64,000 nt of DNA from an uncultured Clostridia bacterium (GCA_944362705.1 CALVTO010000001.1:295366-359365), one strand, 5' to 3'. Shown: positions 48,199-57,694, counted from the first letter of the stretch. The notes: generated from the sequence alone by a model not told the origin. Translations and numbers: made by a program.

Positions 48199-48792
48199 AT
48201 GTTTACAATGTTATTATCAAATGCAAGCGCAACACCCAATACAACTAACCCTACAAATAGCTGGTGGCTTTGGGTTGTTTTAATTGTTTTTGTTGTTATT
48301 ATGCTTGTTTTACCAACCATTACACAAAAGAAAAAAATGAAAGAATATAACAATATGTTAAATGCCTTACACGTAGGCGACGAAGTATGCACCGTTGGCG
48401 GAATTATTGGTCGCGTTACCAGAATCGACCGCAAAGGCGATATGCAAACATTCACCATGGAAACAGGTTCTAAAGGCAACAAATCTACCATGACGTTTTC
48501 AATGAACAGCATTGGTTATATTCTTCACAGCACTGCTCCAGCTGTAAAAGCAGAAGCAAAAGAAGAAAGCAAAGAAACAAAACCAGCTGAAGAAACTTCT
48601 TCGCAACAAAACACAGCCGTACAAGCACCAGCAGAAGACGTAAAAACGGTAGAAAACACCGAAGAAGTAAAGGCAGAAGAAACCGCTTCTAGCGACACTG
48701 AAGCAAAAGTAGAAGAAAAGAAAGAAGCTAAAAAACCAGTTGCAAAAAAAGCAACAGCAAAAAAATCGACAAAAAAATCAACCAATAAATAA
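48199..48792 (+). CDS. yajC: Preprotein translocase subunit YajC with long charged tail
   Basis: YajC is a single-span partner of SecDF in the Sec holotranslocon. The membrane segment lies at about residues 22-41 (WWLWVVLIVFVVIMLVLP), followed by the conserved VGDEVCTVGGIIGRVTRI. YajC is usually about 85-120 residues; here a tail of about 85 residues follows, first Glu/Thr/Ala-rich (about 118-175) and then Lys/Ala-rich (KKPVAKKATAKKSTKKS). The tail is low-complexity and resembles a disordered nucleic-acid or membrane-binding extension. GAAGGAG precedes the ATG. Confidence 0.93.
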   Translation: MFTMLLSNASATPNTTNPTNSWWLWVVLIVFVVIMLVLPTITQKKKMKEYNNMLNALHVGDEVCTVGGIIGRVTRIDRKGDMQTFTMETGSKGNKSTMTFSMNSIGYILHSTAPAVKAEAKEESKETKPAEETSSQQNTAVQAPAEDVKTVENTEEVKAEETASSDTEAKVEEKKEAKKPVAKKATAKKSTKKSTNK

Positions 48793-48803
48793 CTTGTCAA
48801 ACT

Positions 48804-48836
48804 AAAAAAAGTAGCACCAAGTGTGCTATTTTTTTT
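48804..48836 (+). terminator. Terminator after yajC
   Basis: TAGCAC pairs with GTGCTA, extended by flanking A and T tracts. Confidence 0.82.
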
Positions 48837-48883
48837 ATGGCGTGCATAGGTTATACTACAAAACAATGTAAAGGAGCCTATTT

Positions 48884-49294
48884 ATGTCACAAACACTTTC
48901 TCCTACAAAAAAAGTTATACTTTCTACATTACTTGCAACATGTATTTCCATTCTTATTTCGTTAGCGCTTATTTTACTTTTTGCTTTTGTTATTAAATGG
49001 TTTCATTTGCCCGATTCCGCCATTGTTCCTGTAAACTATGTTATAAAAGTGGTTAGTTTATTTATTGCTTGCTTGTTTGTTACCCGCAACCAAAAAAATG
49101 GCTTAAAAAAGGGAGTTGTGGTTGGCTTATTATACACATTACTTTCTACATTTATTTTCTCATTACTTGCTATGCAATTCACATTCTCACTTAGCTTTAT
49201 TTACGACCTTCTCATTGGCATGGCAATGGGTGGAATTTTAGGTATTATTGCCGTAAATATTCCTAGAAAAAACGATATAGAAGAAACTTTATAA
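48884..49294 (+). CDS. TIGR04086-family membrane protein (YrzE-like)
   Basis: The 136-residue protein has four hydrophobic segments (about 13-36, 48-64, 77-95 and 103-122) and little else. Its size, topology and location between yajC and secD match the TIGR04086/YrzE family of Bacillota, whose function is unknown. Position next to Sec genes suggests, but does not prove, an envelope role. TAAAGGAGCC precedes the ATG. Confidence 0.78.
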   Translation: MSQTLSPTKKVILSTLLATCISILISLALILLFAFVIKWFHLPDSAIVPVNYVIKVVSLFIACLFVTRNQKNGLKKGVVVGLLYTLLSTFIFSLLAMQFTFSLSFIYDLLIGMAMGGILGIIAVNIPRKNDIEETL

Positions 49295-49315
49295 ATGTAT
49301 TTTACATCGTAAACA

Positions 49316-49367
49316 AAATAGCACATACAAAAAACGCAACATAGCGTTAAGGTATGTGTTATTTTTT
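49316..49367 (+). terminator. Terminator after the TIGR04086 gene
   Basis: AATAGCACATAC pairs with GTATGTGTTATT, enclosing a second hairpin (AACGC with GCGTT), followed by TTTT. Confidence 0.85.
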
Positions 49368-49410
49368 GCGTAAAATAGGAATAATTAAAGAAAACAAATG
49401 ACAAAAAATC

Positions 49411-49439
49411 TTGACCGCTCACATGGAATTATATATAAT
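49411..49439 (+). promoter_or_regulatory. Sigma-A promoter of secD-secF
   Basis: TTGACC, a 17-base spacer and TATAAT, 33 bases before the secD start. Confidence 0.85.
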
Positions 49440-49472
49440 AGACATGTTAAATTATTAAGTAAAGGACTAACT

Positions 49473-50813
49473 ATGGGACTAACAATGAAGAAAAAATCAA
49501 AAAACACAAAAAAAGTATGGGCCATTATCGGCTTTGTTTGGGTATACCTAGTCATTGTTGTTGGGGCAATTTTTGCATTTTTACCAATGACGTTTGGTTA
49601 CACAAACTATGCATCGCTTGCTAAAAACATAGGGCAAAGCGTCGATATAACCAGTGGGGTATATGCAGAGTTTCAAATGATTGGCAGTTATAGTGAAGAA
49701 CAACTAAACCAAGCCAAAACACAAATATCCGAAATTTTAGCAGACCACGATTATATCAACAGTAATGTTTACGATATTAACGGAAAAACGTTGCGTGTAG
49801 AAATCTCTGCACCACAAGATGCAACAAGTTTATCTAACGCGTACAACGCACTTTCGTACATAAACGGCGGTTTATTTGAATTAAAATTAAACAATAGCGA
49901 AGATGAAGCCAGCTATGTAAACGGTCGCGACCATGTAAAAAGCATTACCATTTCATCATATCAGGGCACACATTACGTACAAATTAACTTAAATAAAGCT
50001 GGTGCCAAACAACTAGAAAAACTAACAACTGACGCTATGGCATCAAGTTCTAGCGCGTACTACATTTTCTTAGGCGGAAAAGTGTATCCAGATTCATCTA
50101 GCGGTAAAGTAACGGTAGAAGAAATTAACACTACGGGCACCATCACGTTCGGTTGGACAGAATATGCTTACACCGAACAATTCCAAATGGCTTTCCAATT
50201 TGGTTGCCTTCCAATAGAACTCGATGCAAATAATGAAGTGGTAGATGTTATGCAAGCATCCATTAGTGGGGCAGAACTAACAAAAAATGCAACCATCATT
50301 GCACTCATTTGCGCTAGCGTTCTTAGTTTGTTAGCATTTGCTATTTATACACTTGTTCAATATAAACTTCTAGGCGCATTAAGTTTAACTTCTGTTATGC
50401 TTTCCATTATTTTTGCACTTCTTGTTTCCAACGCAATGCCATGGGTAGAAGTTAACACAACTTATATATTTACATGGGTAATAGGAATTTTATTCACATG
50501 GTTACCAATGTACATTCGTATGCATACCGCGCAAAAAGAATATCAAACGGGTAAAACCCTGCAAGCATCTATTGAAAATGCAAGTCATAAAACTTTATTT
50601 ACTACCATTATCATAGGTATAAGTCTATTCGTTTGTGGCATGATTTTAGCCGTTGTAGGCTTAACAAGTATGCGCGCACTAGGCGCAACACTTGCCTTGT
50701 TTGGTGCACTTGCTATACTTGCCGACCTTGTTTTGTTCCGTGGGTTATTACGTATGACTTTATTATTCACCGAAAACCCAAAACTGTTCCATTTCACAAG
50801 GGAGGAAAGATAG
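49473..50813 (+). CDS. secD: SecD-like translocon subunit lacking the proton-relay Asp
   Basis: SecD and SecF use the proton gradient to pull exported proteins out of the Sec channel. The 446-residue protein has the SecD layout: one N-terminal span, a periplasmic domain (HYVQINLNKAGAKQLEKLT, YYIFLGGKVYP), then five spans. The region aligning with the usual GMAVDANVLIFERI lies at residues 329-350 and has no Asp or Glu; the TILDAN motif has also changed to TTIIIG. The alignment is anchored by YQTGKTL and MRALGATLALF. AAAGGAC precedes the chosen ATG. Identity rests on both alignment and the yajC-secD-secF-recJ order. Confidence 0.85.
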   Translation: MGLTMKKKSKNTKKVWAIIGFVWVYLVIVVGAIFAFLPMTFGYTNYASLAKNIGQSVDITSGVYAEFQMIGSYSEEQLNQAKTQISEILADHDYINSNVYDINGKTLRVEISAPQDATSLSNAYNALSYINGGLFELKLNNSEDEASYVNGRDHVKSITISSYQGTHYVQINLNKAGAKQLEKLTTDAMASSSSAYYIFLGGKVYPDSSSGKVTVEEINTTGTITFGWTEYAYTEQFQMAFQFGCLPIELDANNEVVDVMQASISGAELTKNATIIALICASVLSLLAFAIYTLVQYKLLGALSLTSVMLSIIFALLVSNAMPWVEVNTTYIFTWVIGILFTWLPMYIRMHTAQKEYQTGKTLQASIENASHKTLFTTIIIGISLFVCGMILAVVGLTSMRALGATLALFGALAILADLVLFRGLLRMTLLFTENPKLFHFTREER

Positions 50814-50814
50814 T

Positions 50815-51732
50815 ATGAAAATTCAAAACTTAACACAAAAATTAAAATACTTTCTAACCATATCCATTACACTTATTCTTATTGGTGTCATTGTACTTTT
50901 AAGCGCAGGAATTCGTCCATCAGTAGAACTTATGGGTGGAACACAAATTGAAATCAATATTACATCACAAGAAAACGCAGATAAAAGTTTAGAAACCGCC
51001 GTTTCCGAATTAAAACAACAAGGCATTGTTGTAGAACATGCATTTACCGAAAATAAACAACTAGAATCTTATATTGTTGTAAGAACACCAAACAAAACGG
51101 TTTCACAAAACACAATACAATCTGTTGCAAATGCTTTAGGCGTAGAAACAAGCAGTATTTCTACAGCAAGCATTTCAGCCACCGTTTCTACAAAATACAT
51201 TGTTATGGCTGTTGTTGGTTTAATGCTTACTGCCGTAGCTGTATTTATTATTGCATGGATTCGTTACGGAATTTTAAGTTCTGTTAGCATGCTATTGTCT
51301 ACCTTGCATGCAACGCTTTTAATGTTTAGCGTGGTTATTTTTACCCGCATGTTGTTTACAACAGGCGTTTTAGTAGGTATTGCTGTTGCAACTATTTTAA
51401 CGATTGTGTATAACATTTGCATCTTTGAAAAACATAGAGAACACGTAGATGTGGTTACGCTAGATAAAACAAAAACAAAAGTACATTCCATAGAACAAGC
51501 TGTTACATTTACGCTTCCTACCATGCTTATACTTTCTGCTGTTATTTGGATATTTAGTATTGTTGGCATGTTTAGTGGCGCTATTGGCGTTATTATGTTT
51601 ATGCTTTCTTTATTACTTGCAACTGTTATCAGCATATATAGTTCAGCCTTCTTTGGCATGAGCCTAGAAGCCAAATTACAACAAAACGCACAACAAATTG
51701 AAAAACAAAAACGATCAAAAAATAATTCTTAA
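50815..51732 (+). CDS. secF: SecF-like translocon subunit lacking the proton-relay Asp
   Basis: The 305-residue partner has a first span and the SecF signature GxxFxGGT in the form VELMGGTQIE (residues 37-46), a periplasmic domain and five more spans. In SecF the fourth span carries GYSLNDTIVIFDRIRE; here the matching segment (184-210) reads LTIVYNICIFEKHRE, so the conserved Asp is replaced by Tyr or Val while the IF-RE end is kept. It starts one base after the secD stop with AAGGGAGG upstream. A Lys-rich tail ends the protein. Confidence 0.87.
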   Translation: MKIQNLTQKLKYFLTISITLILIGVIVLLSAGIRPSVELMGGTQIEINITSQENADKSLETAVSELKQQGIVVEHAFTENKQLESYIVVRTPNKTVSQNTIQSVANALGVETSSISTASISATVSTKYIVMAVVGLMLTAVAVFIIAWIRYGILSSVSMLLSTLHATLLMFSVVIFTRMLFTTGVLVGIAVATILTIVYNICIFEKHREHVDVVTLDKTKTKVHSIEQAVTFTLPTMLILSAVIWIFSIVGMFSGAIGVIMFMLSLLLATVISIYSSAFFGMSLEAKLQQNAQQIEKQKRSKNNS

Positions 51733-51738
51733 ATTTAG

Positions 51739-51762
51739 GCCCTACAACCGTAGGGCTTTGCA
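51739..51762 (+). terminator. Hairpin between secF and recJ
   Basis: GCCCTAC pairs perfectly with GTAGGGC around a 4-base loop, followed by TTTGCATTTC, a weak T tract. It ends 15 bases before the recJ ATG. Confidence 0.6.
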
Positions 51763-51770
51763 TTTCTATT

Positions 51771-54011
51771 ATGAAAAAAGAAATACCTATTTCACAAATC
51801 GACACACGCATTCAACATTGGGTACAACAAAAGGGTTACACCTCAAACGAAGACCTTTTGCAGTTTTTCTATCCGCAAAAAAAGCATTTATCTAACCCAA
51901 TGCTCATGCAGGGAATGCCGCAAGCGGTAGAGCGTATACAAAAAGCCATACAGCAAAACCAAACCATTGTTATATATGGAGATTACGATTGCGACGGCGT
52001 TTGCGCAACTTCTGTTTTGTACTTATATTTAAAAAGCGTAGGAGTCTCGCCACAAATCTTTATTCCACATAGGTTTGAAAACGGCTATGGTTTAAGTAAA
52101 GAAACCATTGCACACATTTTAACTTCTGTGCACCCAAACCTTGTAATTACGGTAGACTGTGGCATAACCGCTATTGAAGAAATTGAAACTTTACAAAAGC
52201 ACGGTGTAGATGTTATTGTTACCGACCACCACGAGCCAGCCAGCACACTTCCAAACTGCATCATTGTCGACCCTAAAACCGATGCATCTGCTTCATTTAA
52301 AGAATTTTGCGGAGCAGGGGTAGCGTTTAAACTTGTGCAAGCATTGGCAGGTACAGAAAAAGCATTAGAATATATCGACCTAGTAGCTGTTGCAACCATC
52401 GGCGATATTGTGCCACTTGTCAACGAAAACAGAACCATTGCCAAACTAGGGCTAGAAAAATTATATAAAACCCCTAATAAAGGCTTGCAAGAATTATGTA
52501 TTTCCAGCAAATTGCCACAACCAACAGCAACCGATATATCTTTTAAAATTGTTCCTAAAATCAATAGTTGTGGAAGAATGGATACAGCCCTAACCGCGTT
52601 TCAGTTGCTTACCGAAACCAACCCACAAATACGCAATAAAGCCTTGCAAACTATGCTAAATAATAACGAAGAACGCCTGCAAGCAAAGCAAACAGCAACA
52701 GAAATTGCCGATGCGCAAATTGCTACATACAACTTCAATAAGCAAAACGGGTTAGTGGTTGTTTCTCCAAACATACCCGAAGGTATACTAGGCATTGTTG
52801 CAAGTTACATGGTAAACACCTATCAAAAACCTTCTTTTGTATTCACGCAAGATAAAGACGGTAACTATAAAGGCTCTGCCCGTGGTTTAGAGGGGCAAGA
52901 CTTGCACGCACAACTTTTACCATTGCCATATTTTAAAGCGTTAGGTGGGCATAAACTTGCTTGCGGAATGACCGTATATAAAGAAAAATTTCAAGAACTA
53001 TGCGCTTACATTGCGTCTATGCCAACACCAGAACAACCCGTTTTACCACAAAAAGAATACGTAAACATACAACCCCAAGATATTTCCTTATCGTTTGCTC
53101 AGCAACTAGAACTACTAGAGCCTTGTGGCTTTGGCAACGAAAAACCATTGTGCGCACTTACCACAAACGCCCATACACTTCGTGAATTTAAAGGCGGAAA
53201 GCATGTAGCACTTCAACTACCACAAGGCAAAGAAATTACTTGCTTTTTTGCAGAACCTTACTTAGAATTATTACAAGCAGATGTTGAAAAAACTCTATAT
53301 TTGCAACTTGCTGTCAATACTTATCAAGGTATTCCTAAAGCACAAGCTGTGTTGCAAGAAATAACATCACATAGCGCTTTACCACCAACGTTTGCTCAAG
53401 CGCAAGCATTATATATGCTTGCTCAAAACAAAAAAGGCAATCACCCTGCACACAAAAACACACAGAGCTTAGAACAATTTACCAAACAAACGCAAGTAAA
53501 CAAGCGTCAGTGCTTGGTGTGGGGCTTAGCACCAGAAGAAGCATTTGCACCTGTGTATAATTTACCAAAATCTCGCATAAATGCGCAAGTGTTAGGCTAT
53601 AAAATTACGCCAGAAAGTTGGGTAGGGTACACAAACATTTTTATCAATCAACCTTATTACCACACCAATCAATTTGCCTTTCTTGAACAATGGGGCGCTA
53701 CTGTAACATACGCACCTACTGCCACTATAAAACCAATAACTGTAAACACATCACGCGCTTTTTTTGCAACTGTGTTTCAACTGTTGCAACATAAACCTTC
53801 GGTGTACCAAAATACAACCAATCTTTATACATGCGCAGAAGTTATTTCAAAAAATTTGCAACAACCTTTGCACCACGTCATGTTTACTTTACTTGTGTTT
53901 GTAGAACTTGGCATACTTACCGTGCCTTCAGTTACACAACCTTCGTTTCGAGTACATACCCACAAAAAAACCGAGCTTTCAAATTCTATATTGTATCAGC
54001 AATTTATGTAA
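51771..54011 (+). CDS. recJ: Single-stranded-DNA exonuclease RecJ
   Basis: RecJ degrades 5' single-stranded DNA in recombination and repair. The 746-residue protein has the DHH-family motifs DYDCDG (71-76), VDCGIT (128-133) and DHH (152-154), then DHHA1 with GSARG-like motif (YKGSARG) and GGH, and a long C-terminal domain as in other Bacillota. No Shine-Dalgarno sequence precedes the ATG and a hairpin lies just upstream, so translation may be weak or reinitiated after secF. apt, which often separates recJ from rel, is absent. Confidence 0.96.
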   Translation: MKKEIPISQIDTRIQHWVQQKGYTSNEDLLQFFYPQKKHLSNPMLMQGMPQAVERIQKAIQQNQTIVIYGDYDCDGVCATSVLYLYLKSVGVSPQIFIPHRFENGYGLSKETIAHILTSVHPNLVITVDCGITAIEEIETLQKHGVDVIVTDHHEPASTLPNCIIVDPKTDASASFKEFCGAGVAFKLVQALAGTEKALEYIDLVAVATIGDIVPLVNENRTIAKLGLEKLYKTPNKGLQELCISSKLPQPTATDISFKIVPKINSCGRMDTALTAFQLLTETNPQIRNKALQTMLNNNEERLQAKQTATEIADAQIATYNFNKQNGLVVVSPNIPEGILGIVASYMVNTYQKPSFVFTQDKDGNYKGSARGLEGQDLHAQLLPLPYFKALGGHKLACGMTVYKEKFQELCAYIASMPTPEQPVLPQKEYVNIQPQDISLSFAQQLELLEPCGFGNEKPLCALTTNAHTLREFKGGKHVALQLPQGKEITCFFAEPYLELLQADVEKTLYLQLAVNTYQGIPKAQAVLQEITSHSALPPTFAQAQALYMLAQNKKGNHPAHKNTQSLEQFTKQTQVNKRQCLVWGLAPEEAFAPVYNLPKSRINAQVLGYKITPESWVGYTNIFINQPYYHTNQFAFLEQWGATVTYAPTATIKPITVNTSRAFFATVFQLLQHKPSVYQNTTNLYTCAEVISKNLQQPLHHVMFTLLVFVELGILTVPSVTQPSFRVHTHKKTELSNSILYQQFM

Positions 54012-54026
54012 AAGGAAAAATGATCA

Positions 54027-56156
54027 ATGAAAGAACAAGAATTTTTACAACGTATTCACCAAAAATACGAAGACGCCGATCTTATTGAAAAGGCATATTT
54101 TTTCGCGAAAGAAAAACACGCAGGGCAAAAACGCGATAGTGGAGAACCATATATAATCCACCCAATGGCTGTTGCTAATATATTGATTGATTTAAAAATG
54201 GACGCAACTATTATTATTACAGCGCTTCTACACGATACCATTGAAGACACAAAAACAACCTATAAAGAAATAAAAGAACTATTTGGTAAAGAAGTAGAAA
54301 TGCTTGTTAAAGGTTTAACCAAAGTGGGCATTGTTAAACTACGTGGCCACGAAGAAGAACAACAAAAAGCAACTTTGCGTCGCATGCTTCTTACCATGGG
54401 TAAAGATGTACGCGTAGTCATTATAAAATTAGCCGATAGATTGCACAACATGCGCACATTAAACTATAAATCGCGTGAAAAACAAATCAAAATAGCCAAA
54501 GAAACCAAAGAAATTTTTGTGCCATTGTGTGAGCGTATTGGTGTTTGCTCTATACGTGCGGAGATGGATGATTTATGCTTATATTACCTGCACCCAGAGG
54601 AATATAAAAAACTAGAAGCAGAAATAGAACGTAAATTTGAAAAACGTCAAATTCAAATTAAAAGAATCACTCACGAACTAGAAGCATTGCTTAAAAAATT
54701 ACATATACAAGGCGAAGTGAACGGAAGGTTTAAACATATAAGTAGTATTTACCGTAAACAGGTTAAAAAAGAAGGCATAGAAAAAATTTACGATATTATA
54801 GGTTTACGCATTATGGTACAAACCGTACCAGAATGTTACTCTGTCTTGGGCGCCGTACATAACCATTGGAAGCCATTGTCTGGCAGAATTAAAGATTATA
54901 TAGCAAACCCAAAACCTAACGGGTATCAGTCATTGCATACCACATGCTTGCTAGAAGATGGCACACCTTTTGAAGTACAAATACGAACATTCGACATGCA
55001 TAAAATATGCGAATATGGTTTAGCTGCACATTGGCGTTACAAAGGTGGCTCAGCCGATGCTTTAAACTTAGAAAGTAAACTAGATACCATAAAACAAATT
55101 GTAGAAAATAACAAAAACACAAAAAATCCTGATGCCTTTATTAAAAACTTGCAATTCGATTTATCCGTAGATAGAATCTGGACATTTACCCCAAACCGTA
55201 AAGTTATAGAATTAAAAGAACAATCTACACCTATCGATTTTGCATACGCTATTCATAGCGATTTAGGTCATAATTGCATGGGCGCAAAAGTTAATGGCAA
55301 ACTTGTACCGTTAACCACGCCATTGCAATCGGGCGATATGGTAGAAATTATTACATCACCTCAACCAAAAGCACCAAGCAGAGATTGGCTCAATATTGTA
55401 AAAACTTCACAAGCACGTAACCGTATACGTTCTTATTTTAGAAATATGATGAAAGATGAGAACATAAAAACGGGTAAAACCATGCTAGAAGCAGAAGCAA
55501 AAAACAAAGGGTTACCGCTTAACTCGCTACTTACAGAAGAAACATTTGCGCTTTTGCAAAAAACATATAACTTTGCCAATATAGATGAACTTTACGCTTC
55601 TATTGGTGCAGGCAGTTTAACAAGCCACCAAATTATACAGCGTTTGCTTGCCGAAAAGCGTAATCAAGAAAAACAAGAAAAAAAGATGGCGCAAACAGGC
55701 GTCACACCAAATCAACTACAAAGCGTAGGCGGTGTACTTGTTTGTGGCGAAGCCAACATTCCAGTAAAACTCGCCAAATGTTGTTCACCTGTTCCGGGCG
55801 ATGAAATTGTTGGTTATTCGGTAGGGCGCGGTATAACCATTCACCGCGTAGATTGTAAAAACTGTAAAAATATAGCACCCGAAAGAAAACTAAATGTTTG
55901 CTGGGCAAACGCCAACACCGAAACAAGTTTCGAAGCGCAATTACATATTTACGCACAAAATATTACAGGCTTAATGAATAAAATAACCACACTTATTTCT
56001 ATGGCCAATATACCTATCGTGCAAATACAAGCCAAAACCAATCCTAACCAAACGGCCTATATAAAATTATCTGTTATGTTAAAACAGCGCGAACAAATTC
56101 GTGAACTTATCAATAAACTAAGTCAAATTGAAGGAATTATTGAGGTTAAAAGATAA
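54027..56156 (+). CDS. rel: Bifunctional (p)ppGpp synthetase/hydrolase Rel
   Basis: Rel controls the stringent response. The 709-residue protein has an intact HD hydrolase (ALLHDTIEDT, H69 D70 E73 D74), a synthetase domain (GRIKDYIANPKPNGYQSLHTT), a TGS domain (about 385-450), a zinc-finger-like segment (CSPVPGDEIVGY, CKNC) and a C-terminal ACT domain. All active-site residues I can identify are present, so it should be bifunctional. AAAGGAAAAAT precedes the ATG. The stop overlaps hemZ (TAATG). Confidence 0.97.
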   Translation: MKEQEFLQRIHQKYEDADLIEKAYFFAKEKHAGQKRDSGEPYIIHPMAVANILIDLKMDATIIITALLHDTIEDTKTTYKEIKELFGKEVEMLVKGLTKVGIVKLRGHEEEQQKATLRRMLLTMGKDVRVVIIKLADRLHNMRTLNYKSREKQIKIAKETKEIFVPLCERIGVCSIRAEMDDLCLYYLHPEEYKKLEAEIERKFEKRQIQIKRITHELEALLKKLHIQGEVNGRFKHISSIYRKQVKKEGIEKIYDIIGLRIMVQTVPECYSVLGAVHNHWKPLSGRIKDYIANPKPNGYQSLHTTCLLEDGTPFEVQIRTFDMHKICEYGLAAHWRYKGGSADALNLESKLDTIKQIVENNKNTKNPDAFIKNLQFDLSVDRIWTFTPNRKVIELKEQSTPIDFAYAIHSDLGHNCMGAKVNGKLVPLTTPLQSGDMVEIITSPQPKAPSRDWLNIVKTSQARNRIRSYFRNMMKDENIKTGKTMLEAEAKNKGLPLNSLLTEETFALLQKTYNFANIDELYASIGAGSLTSHQIIQRLLAEKRNQEKQEKKMAQTGVTPNQLQSVGGVLVCGEANIPVKLAKCCSPVPGDEIVGYSVGRGITIHRVDCKNCKNIAPERKLNVCWANANTETSFEAQLHIYAQNITGLMNKITTLISMANIPIVQIQAKTNPNQTAYIKLSVMLKQREQIRELINKLSQIEGIIEVKR

Positions 56157-57574
56157 TGCAGTACACCACCAACCAAACGGAAGAATTTATGGTTAAAGAG
56201 GGAAAAGATGTTGCACAACTTTTCTCTCCTTTTTTCGAAGAAACCACATGTATTCATCAAGAAAATACGTACGTAGCACAAAACAAAAAATATACATCAA
56301 AAATACAAATTTTTCATAAAAACAAGCAAAAATTATATACTTTTTCACATTTTTTACCTAAAAATTGCAGTTTTTTGCAAGAAAAAAGTTTCATAAAAGC
56401 TTATCATAAAGCGCATCTGTATTGGGCTTTAAAAAAATTTTTTCACACATCTTTTGCTTGGGGCGCGCTTACAGGTATTCATCCAACTATGGTGGTTCGC
56501 AAACTTATACAGCAAGGGTTTTCCAAACAAAAAATTGTGCACCAACTTCATAGCGTGTATGGGGTAAGCCACCAAAAAATAAAAATGCTGTTTCAAATTA
56601 TAAAAACGCAAGGCGCACTTCAAGTTCCTGCTAACCATGTGCATTTATATATTCATATTCCTTTTTGCCCTTCCAAATGTATGTATTGTTCATTTTTAGC
56701 AGAAGAACTTTGCACGCAAAAACACGCCTTGCAAAAATACATACTCTACATAAAACAAGATATTTTAAATGCACTTTGGGTCATTAAGCAACAAAACTTA
56801 ACCCTACAAAGTATCTATTTTGGCGGAGGAACACCCACCACGCTTAGTGCTGAACAACTAGAAGACGTGCTTTCTATTTTACCAAATAACATACCAGAGT
56901 TTACAGTAGAAGCGGGAAGACCCGATACCATTACCAAAGAAAAACTACAAGTATTAAAAAACTACGGTGTAACGCGTATTTGCATCAACCCGCAAACCAT
57001 GCACAACCAAACTTTACAAACCATAGGCAGGTGGCATACTGCCGAGCAAATCAAAGAAGCTAAGCTCTTAGCCCAGCCGTTTGGTTTTGAAATCAATACC
57101 GACCTAATTGCCGGCCTTCCAAACGAAACAGAAGCCATGTTTGCATCTACTTTGCAACAAGTTCTTGCTTTAAAACCTCATCAAATCACCGTGCACACAC
57201 TGTCAGTTAAAAAGGGTTCACCTCTCGAAAAATTACAACCAACACCTACGCACACAAAACGCATGGTCACTCGCGCCTATGCTTATTTAACCAAACACCA
57301 TTACAAACCCTATTACATGTATAAACAAAAAAACATGTTCGACCATCAAGAAAACATCGGCTACACAAAAACTAAGCCGTGCTTATTCAATGTACACACC
57401 ATGGAAGAATGTGCTTCCGTTATTGCTTGTGGCGCAGGTGCTATTAGTAAAAGAGTAGCATTAGAAACGGGGAAAATAGAGCGCCTAGCACAACCTAAAG
57501 ATATTACTCTTTACCAAAATCGTTTTGAAGAACTCATGCAAAAACGAGCAGAATTTTTTAATAAAAAACTGTAA
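56156..57574 (+). CDS. hemZ: Radical SAM coproporphyrinogen dehydrogenase-like protein HemZ
   Basis: HemZ is a HemN-like radical SAM protein. The 472-residue product has an N-terminal HemZ-specific region (about 1-160) and the cluster motif HIPFCPSKCMYC with C171, C175 and C178, followed by YFGGGTPTTL and TVEAGRPDTI. HemZ proteins differ from HemN in the long N-terminal region. The exact substrate is not settled in anaerobic Clostridia; no other heme gene is in the window. It is translationally coupled to rel by a one-base overlap. Confidence 0.92.
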   Translation: MQYTTNQTEEFMVKEGKDVAQLFSPFFEETTCIHQENTYVAQNKKYTSKIQIFHKNKQKLYTFSHFLPKNCSFLQEKSFIKAYHKAHLYWALKKFFHTSFAWGALTGIHPTMVVRKLIQQGFSKQKIVHQLHSVYGVSHQKIKMLFQIIKTQGALQVPANHVHLYIHIPFCPSKCMYCSFLAEELCTQKHALQKYILYIKQDILNALWVIKQQNLTLQSIYFGGGTPTTLSAEQLEDVLSILPNNIPEFTVEAGRPDTITKEKLQVLKNYGVTRICINPQTMHNQTLQTIGRWHTAEQIKEAKLLAQPFGFEINTDLIAGLPNETEAMFASTLQQVLALKPHQITVHTLSVKKGSPLEKLQPTPTHTKRMVTRAYAYLTKHHYKPYYMYKQKNMFDHQENIGYTKTKPCLFNVHTMEECASVIACGAGAISKRVALETGKIERLAQPKDITLYQNRFEELMQKRAEFFNKKL

Positions 57575-57580
57575 AAAGTG

Positions 57581-57609
57581 TTTACAAACGTATGTATATA
57601 TGCTATTAT
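57581..57609 (+). promoter_or_regulatory. Sigma-A promoter of rpsO
   Basis: TTTACA, a 17-base spacer and TATTAT with TGC upstream (extended -10). Confidence 0.75.
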
Positions 57610-57615
57610 ACTTGG

Positions 57616-57694
57616 GTACCCAGTACTCAGGGCCACGAAGGAACAGCGGGTTACTTAGTTATGGGCAAATTTAAATAAGGAGTTCAAAAAGTAA
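57616..57694 (+). promoter_or_regulatory. Structured leader of rpsO, candidate S15 autoregulatory site
   Basis: The 5' leader of about 80 bases has a GGGTACCC palindrome, a GGGCCACGAAGGAACAGCGG segment and ends with TAAGGAG. S15 represses its own mRNA through leader structures in several bacterial groups. I could not assign this leader to a known class by eye. Confidence 0.45.
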
